Origin: Streptomyces colonosanans
GTDB lineage: Bacteria > Actinomycetota > Actinomycetes > Streptomycetales > Streptomycetaceae
Assembly (NCBI RefSeq): GCF_001866645.1
Contig: NZ_MLYP01000026.1
Location: 1-64,000, forward strand
DNA length: 64,000 nucleotides
Direction: 5' to 3'
Below the pieces are notes generated by a model, which saw nothing but the letters and a program-made list of their open reading frames with translations, was not told where the DNA came from and did not search any database. Positions 60,152-64,000 of the stretch are shown here, piece after piece. Each line of letters opens with the position of its first letter. The stretch's first letter is position 1. Both the position numbers and the translations under genes were made by a program.

Positions 60152-61513
60152 ATGGACTTTCAGCAATCGGCTGCCTCATCGGCCGTGCCTGCGGGATGCC
60201 CCATGCACGGCCAGGACTTCGCCGACGACCCTCATAGCGTGTACGACGCGTTGCGCGCATTCGGGCCCGCCGCCCCGGTCGAACTCGCCCCGGGTGTGGA
60301 CGCCACCCTCGTGATCGACTACCAGGCAGCCCGGACCGTGCTGCAGAACACCATGGACTTCAGCCGGGATCCCCGCCGCTGGAAGGCTCTCAACGAAGGC
60401 CGCATAGCCCTGGACAGCCCAGTGCTGCCGATGATGGCCTATCGTCCCAACTGCCTGTTCACCGACGGCGCGGTCCATCTTCGGCTGCGCAAGGCCGTCA
60501 CCGACAGCCTCGACCGGCTCAACATCGCCAGAATCCGCCGTGACGTCGAGCCCATCGCCGCCTTCCTGATCGACCAGTTCAGCGAACGCGGACGCGCCGA
60601 TCTCCTGAACGACTACGCCAAACTGCTGCCGCTCCTGCTGTTCAACCGGCTCTTCGGCTGCCCTGCCGGCATCGGCGACCGGCTCACCAGCTCGATGTCC
60701 GCGATCTTCGACGGCAAGGACGTGATCAAGGCCAATGAGGAGCTCACCGCCTGCCTCATGGAGCTGATCGCCCTCAAGCGGCGTGAGCCCGGCGACGACG
60801 TCACCTCCTGGCTCATCCAGCACCCTGCCGGCCTGAACGACGAGGAACTCAAGGACCAGCTCGTCATGTTGATGGGCGCCGGCGTCGAACCCGAACGCAA
60901 CCTCATCGGCAGCGCCCTGCTCCTGCTGCTCTCCAGCAGCTCCTCGGGCCGCGGCGCGGGCATGCTGACCGAGGAAGCCCTCGACGACGTGCTGTGGCAC
61001 AACCCGCCCATCGCCAACTACGCCACTCACTACCCCGTTCACGACGTCGACCTCGGTGGCGTCCACGTCGACGCCGACACCCCACTGGTCATCAGCTTCG
61101 CGGCCGCCAACAACGACCCCGCCCTCAAGGACACCCCCCAGTCCCACACCAAGGGGGCTCACCTCGCCTGGGGCGCCGGACCGCACGCCTGCCCGGCGAA
61201 GTCACCGGCGACGGTGATCGCCGTCACCGCGATCGAGGCGATCCTCAATGCGCTGCCCGACCTCGCCCTCGACGTCCCGGCGGAGCAACTGCAGTGGCGC
61301 CCGGGTCCGTTCCACCGCGCCCTGGCCACGCTGCCCGTCCGGTTCACCCCCACCCCCGGCACCCGCGTGGCCGCGTTCCACACCCCCCTGCAGGCCACTC
61401 GGACGACGACGGCCGAGCCGCCGCGGGCAACCACCACGCCGATCCCCCGTCAGGAGAACAAGCCCTCCAGGAAGGGGTTCTGGAGTACCTTCCTCGACAT
61501 CTTCCGCGTGTGA
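60152..61513 (+). CDS. Conservon cytochrome P450 lacking the ExxR motif (CYP157-like)
   Basis: A 453-aa P450 with the heme region LAWGAGPHACPAKSPA (Cys about residue 347) where FGxGxHxCxG is canonical. At the K helix the universal ExxR is replaced: residues about 278-283 read DDVLWH, so the Arg is Trp. The I helix reads LMGAGVEPERNLI without the usual Thr. Loss of ExxR is a published property of the CYP157 family, which occurs in conservons. A 45-residue basic/Pro-rich tail ending RKGFWSTFLDIFRV looks amphipathic and may contact the membrane. It starts 64 bp after cvnD. Confidence 0.9.
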   Translation: MDFQQSAASSAVPAGCPMHGQDFADDPHSVYDALRAFGPAAPVELAPGVDATLVIDYQAARTVLQNTMDFSRDPRRWKALNEGRIALDSPVLPMMAYRPNCLFTDGAVHLRLRKAVTDSLDRLNIARIRRDVEPIAAFLIDQFSERGRADLLNDYAKLLPLLLFNRLFGCPAGIGDRLTSSMSAIFDGKDVIKANEELTACLMELIALKRREPGDDVTSWLIQHPAGLNDEELKDQLVMLMGAGVEPERNLIGSALLLLLSSSSSGRGAGMLTEEALDDVLWHNPPIANYATHYPVHDVDLGGVHVDADTPLVISFAAANNDPALKDTPQSHTKGAHLAWGAGPHACPAKSPATVIAVTAIEAILNALPDLALDVPAEQLQWRPGPFHRALATLPVRFTPTPGTRVAAFHTPLQATRTTTAEPPRATTTPIPRQENKPSRKGFWSTFLDIFRV

Positions 61514-61619
61514 ACCACGGAATGTGACAGGGGCAACACGCAGCGGCGCATGACTTGGTCAAGGAAGGGTAGGTTCCGCCGGAAAACCGGATCGGTAACC
61601 TCCACGCAAAGGAACTCCT

Positions 61620-62885
61620 GTGACCGCTGTTGACGACATAGGTGGCGTTACCATCGACCGCCGCGCCGTCATCTCAGTCCTCCGGCGTCTTCGCTCCCCC
61701 GAGGGACAACACAACCCCCTCCCTCTCTGGGAAGAACTACGCGCCATGGGAGACGTGGTACCCGCCCCCTGGGGCGGTTACTTCGTCACCGGCTTCGAGG
61801 CGAGCAGCCAGGTTCTGCGCGGCAGGAACTGGCTGGCGCCCGACATCGCCTGGCAGGAGCGCCAACCCGACCCGGAGCGCTGGCAGGCTCCCGCGACCCA
61901 GGAGATGAGTCACACCCTCTCCCGGCTCAACGCGCCGGACCACACCTGCCAGCGCCGCAGCCTCGGAAACGTCTTCGACCGCCAGACCCTCGACAAGATG
62001 GAGCCCGAGGTCGAAGAGCACGTCCATGAGCTGCTCGACGACCTCGACAAGCAGTTGTGCGCACACGGCGAGGCCGACTTCGCCGCCATCGTCAGCGAGC
62101 AGTTGCCCATCCGTACGGTCGGACGCTGGCTCGGCATTTCGCCCGAGGACTACCCGCACATCCTGGACATGACGCACCGTCAAGTCCATGCCCAGGAGCT
62201 CCTCCCCACCAAGAGCGAACTCGCCGTCTCCGCCGAGGCCACTCTTGAGTTGCGGGCCTACTTCACCGAACTCATCAAGCAGCGCCGCACCCATCCCGGC
62301 ACCGACGTCCTCTCCGGGTGGGTCCGCCACTGGGATTCCGAGCTGTCCGACGACCAAGCGGCCGCGGACCATCTCCTCTACTACCTCTCGATGTTCGTCA
62401 CCATCGCTTCCCTGGAGACGTCGGCGACCCTGCTCTCCGTTGCCACCTGGCTCCTCCTGGAGGACCCGGCCCGATGGGACTGGCTGCGCCACCATCCCGA
62501 GCACATCGACGACGCCATCGACGAGGCCCTGCGCTACGACCCGCCCATCCACCTCAACACGCGCATTGCCGCCGACGACACCGTCCTGGAGGGCGTCCCC
62601 ATCGCCAAGGACGCGATGGTGCACGTCCTGTACGGCGCCGCCAACCACGATCCCCGCCGCTTCGAGGACCCTCACACCTTCGACATCCTCCGCCGTGACG
62701 GCGCGCACATCACCTTCGGCGGCGGAGCCCACTACTGCCTCGGGGCGGCACTCGCGCGCCTCGAGGCCCGCACCATGCTCACCCACCTGCTGAAACGTTT
62801 CCCTAACCTCAAGCTCGCCGCCGGCCCCACCTATGCACACCGCATGGTCTTCAGGCGCGTGAACTCCCTGAAAGTGACGTCATGA
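61620..62885 (+). CDS. Cytochrome P450, conventional motifs
   Basis: A 421-aa bacterial class I P450. K-helix EALR (residues about 302-305), heme loop ITFGGGAHYCLGAALAR (Cys about 373) and I helix FVTIASLETSATLL with a Glu-Thr pair are all normal. GTG 61620 with AAAGGAACTC upstream. The gap of 106 bp after the first P450 could hold a separate promoter, so this gene may start a second transcription unit. Its stop overlaps the crotonase start (ATGA). A substrate delivered as a CoA thioester is plausible from that pairing but not shown. Confidence 0.93.
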   Translation: MTAVDDIGGVTIDRRAVISVLRRLRSPEGQHNPLPLWEELRAMGDVVPAPWGGYFVTGFEASSQVLRGRNWLAPDIAWQERQPDPERWQAPATQEMSHTLSRLNAPDHTCQRRSLGNVFDRQTLDKMEPEVEEHVHELLDDLDKQLCAHGEADFAAIVSEQLPIRTVGRWLGISPEDYPHILDMTHRQVHAQELLPTKSELAVSAEATLELRAYFTELIKQRRTHPGTDVLSGWVRHWDSELSDDQAAADHLLYYLSMFVTIASLETSATLLSVATWLLLEDPARWDWLRHHPEHIDDAIDEALRYDPPIHLNTRIAADDTVLEGVPIAKDAMVHVLYGAANHDPRRFEDPHTFDILRRDGAHITFGGGAHYCLGAALARLEARTMLTHLLKRFPNLKLAAGPTYAHRMVFRRVNSLKVTS

Positions 62886-63688
62886 CCGTGTCCACCCCGG
62901 CCACTCACACCGGCCAGCCCCTCAAGACGCTGCGGATCGACCGACAGGGCCCCATCCTGTCCATCGAGCTCAACACCCCCGAGCAGGGTAACGCCGTCAC
63001 CGAGACCATGCTCGACGAGCTCCTCGCCGTCCTCGACGCACAAGGCCCCGATACCCGGGTCATCGTGCTCTCCGGCGCCGGTGCCGACTTCTGTCTCGGC
63101 GGCGACCGGACCGAGTTCGCCGAGCATCTGGCCCAGGACCCCGCCGGCAGCGGTATCCGCGTCTCCGGCACCAAGGCACGCCGTGTCTGCGAAGCCCTCA
63201 CCGACAACCCGGCCGTCACCATCGCGCGCGTCCAGGGCAAGGCCATAGGCGCCGGCCTCGCGTTTGTGCTCGCCTGCGACCTCAGGGTCGGGGCCGACAC
63301 CGCAACCTTCCGGCTCCCGGAACTCGCCCTCGGCCTCCCCGTCGCCTGGGGCGGTCTCCTTCCCCGGCTCCTGACCGAGGTCGGCGCGGCACGCGTCCGT
63401 GAACTCGTGCTCACCGGCCGCCCGTTCACCGCGCATGAGGCCCAGACCCTCACCATCCTGCAGAACGTCGTACCCGAGCAGGATCTCGACGGTGCGGTAG
63501 CGGACTGGGCCAAACCCGTCCTCCGCCGCAACCCCGCCGCGCTACGGGTCACCAAACTCCTGATCAACGCCCACGCGGCGACGACTCGGCTCGCCGATGC
63601 GTCCACCTTCGACTCCGAGCTGATGGCGTCCGTACTCGCCGAAAACGCGTACACGCGCGGACAGCGGAGCGCTGGGCATCCGGTCTGA
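62882..63688 (+). CDS. Enoyl-CoA hydratase/isomerase (crotonase) family protein
   Basis: A 268-aa crotonase-fold enzyme. The oxyanion-hole segments GAGADFCLGGDRTEF and GKAIGAGLAFVLACDLRVG are intact, followed by RLPELALGLPVAWGG with one of the two usual catalytic acids; the second Glu position is not evident. It may therefore be an isomerase, hydrolase or decarboxylase in place of a standard hydratase. It is translationally coupled to the conventional P450 and ends just before the long hairpin terminator. Confidence 0.9.
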   Translation: MTVSTPATHTGQPLKTLRIDRQGPILSIELNTPEQGNAVTETMLDELLAVLDAQGPDTRVIVLSGAGADFCLGGDRTEFAEHLAQDPAGSGIRVSGTKARRVCEALTDNPAVTIARVQGKAIGAGLAFVLACDLRVGADTATFRLPELALGLPVAWGGLLPRLLTEVGAARVRELVLTGRPFTAHEAQTLTILQNVVPEQDLDGAVADWAKPVLRRNPAALRVTKLLINAHAATTRLADASTFDSELMASVLAENAYTRGQRSAGHPV

Positions 63689-63698
63689 CGCCGGACCT

Positions 63699-63751
63699 AC
63701 CGGCTACGCGAGGACCCGGCCTGTTCCAGGCCGGGTCCTCGCGTAGCCGGT
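63699..63751. terminator. 25-bp perfect hairpin terminator
   Basis: From 63699 to 63723 and 63727 to 63751 the arms are exactly complementary over 25 bp with a TTC loop; the arms begin ACCGGCTACGCGAGG and end CTCGCGTAGCCGGT. It separates the convergent crotonase and MarR-like genes, so it probably ends both transcripts. Confidence 0.92.
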
Positions 63752-63766
63752 CCTGAACCGGCGTTG

Positions 63767-64000
63767 TCAGTCGGTGCCGTCGCGCAGCGCCTGGTGGATC
63801 TGGTGCAGCGAGCCGGTCAGCCGGGCGTAGTCGTCGCGGGCCACCGGTGTGACGAAGTACCGCTCGACGACACGTGCGTGCACGGCCACGGCCCTGAGGA
63901 ACACGGCACGGCCGTCATCGGTCGGTTCCACGAGGACGCTTCTGCGGTCCTCGGGAGACGGCACGCGTCGGACCAGACCGGCCTCCTCCATACGGTCCAC
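63767..64000 (-). CDS. MarR-family regulator, C-terminal part
   Basis: Only the last 77 or so codons lie in the window; the gene continues past 64000. The wing MDRMEEAGLVRRVPSPEDRRSVLVEPTDDGRAVF is the diagnostic MarR feature, followed by a dimerisation helix ending LTGSLHQIHQALRDGTD. Start and full length cannot be seen. Confidence 0.85.
   Translation of the reverse strand: MDRMEEAGLVRRVPSPEDRRSVLVEPTDDGRAVFLRAVAVHARVVERYFVTPVARDDYARLTGSLHQIHQALRDGTD

Overview
The window is about 72% GC actinomycete chromosome, almost certainly Streptomyces. The markers are a WhiB-like protein, an SsgA-like sporulation protein, a Tat-exported two-domain laccase of the SLAC type, an F420/PPOX enzyme, a DUF574 methyltransferase and a complete conservon (cvnABCD plus P450s). 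Many neighbouring genes share overlapping ATGA or GTGA stop/start codons. From memory only, the order laccase / PPTase plus phosphoesterase / zwf-opcA-gnd resembles the SCO66xx-SCO67xx part of S. coelicolor read backwards, with pieces missing. I saw no rRNA, tRNA, CRISPR array, insertion sequence or origin.

Layout. 1-2.9 kb: sodium:solute symporter and anmK (cell-wall sugar recycling). 2.9-8.7 kb: endonuclease V, a small basic protein, an Asp-box propeller, an SsgA-like protein, an ABC-F ATPase with an attenuator-like leader, and a DDAH-like hydrolase. 8.8-13.3 kb: acyl-ACP desaturase behind three phased palindromes, a WhiB-like protein, a two-domain VOC protein and the laccase. 13.6-19.9 kb: a large AAA ATPase of the LAL type without its HTH, a TetR regulator, a PAP2 enzyme and an EamA-like transporter. 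19.9-24.8 kb: a polyamine-type ABC importer with a divergent FadR-type regulator. 25.0-29.7 kb: a stand-alone MmyB-like domain divergent from an operon of XRE regulator, ImmA-like metallopeptidase, MAB_1171c-type membrane protein and FAD monooxygenase, with a 22-bp palindrome between them; this is my best candidate for a little-described system. 30-36.4 kb: PPTase, metallophosphoesterase, GH38 alpha-mannosidase and GH4 glycosidase. 36.7-41 kb: a 48-aa ORF, zwf, opcA, gnd and terB.

41.4-50 kb is accessory in character: secreted S33 peptidase, F420/PPOX enzyme divergent from a TetR-MFS efflux pair with two perfect operators, a decayed CDP-alcohol phosphatidyltransferase, an RpiB-like isomerase and several membrane or secreted proteins. 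50-57 kb holds decayed ArsR and LuxR genes around a DUF574 methyltransferase and an ABC transporter, followed by a coupled secreted serine hydrolase / S33 hydrolase pair and a cysteine-rich membrane-anchored protein. 57.5-63.7 kb is the conservon: sensor ATPase, roadblock, DUF742, GTPase and an ExxR-less P450, then a conventional P450 coupled to a crotonase and closed by a 25-bp perfect hairpin. The window ends inside a MarR-family gene.

Assignments rest on motifs and family knowledge; no database search was possible.
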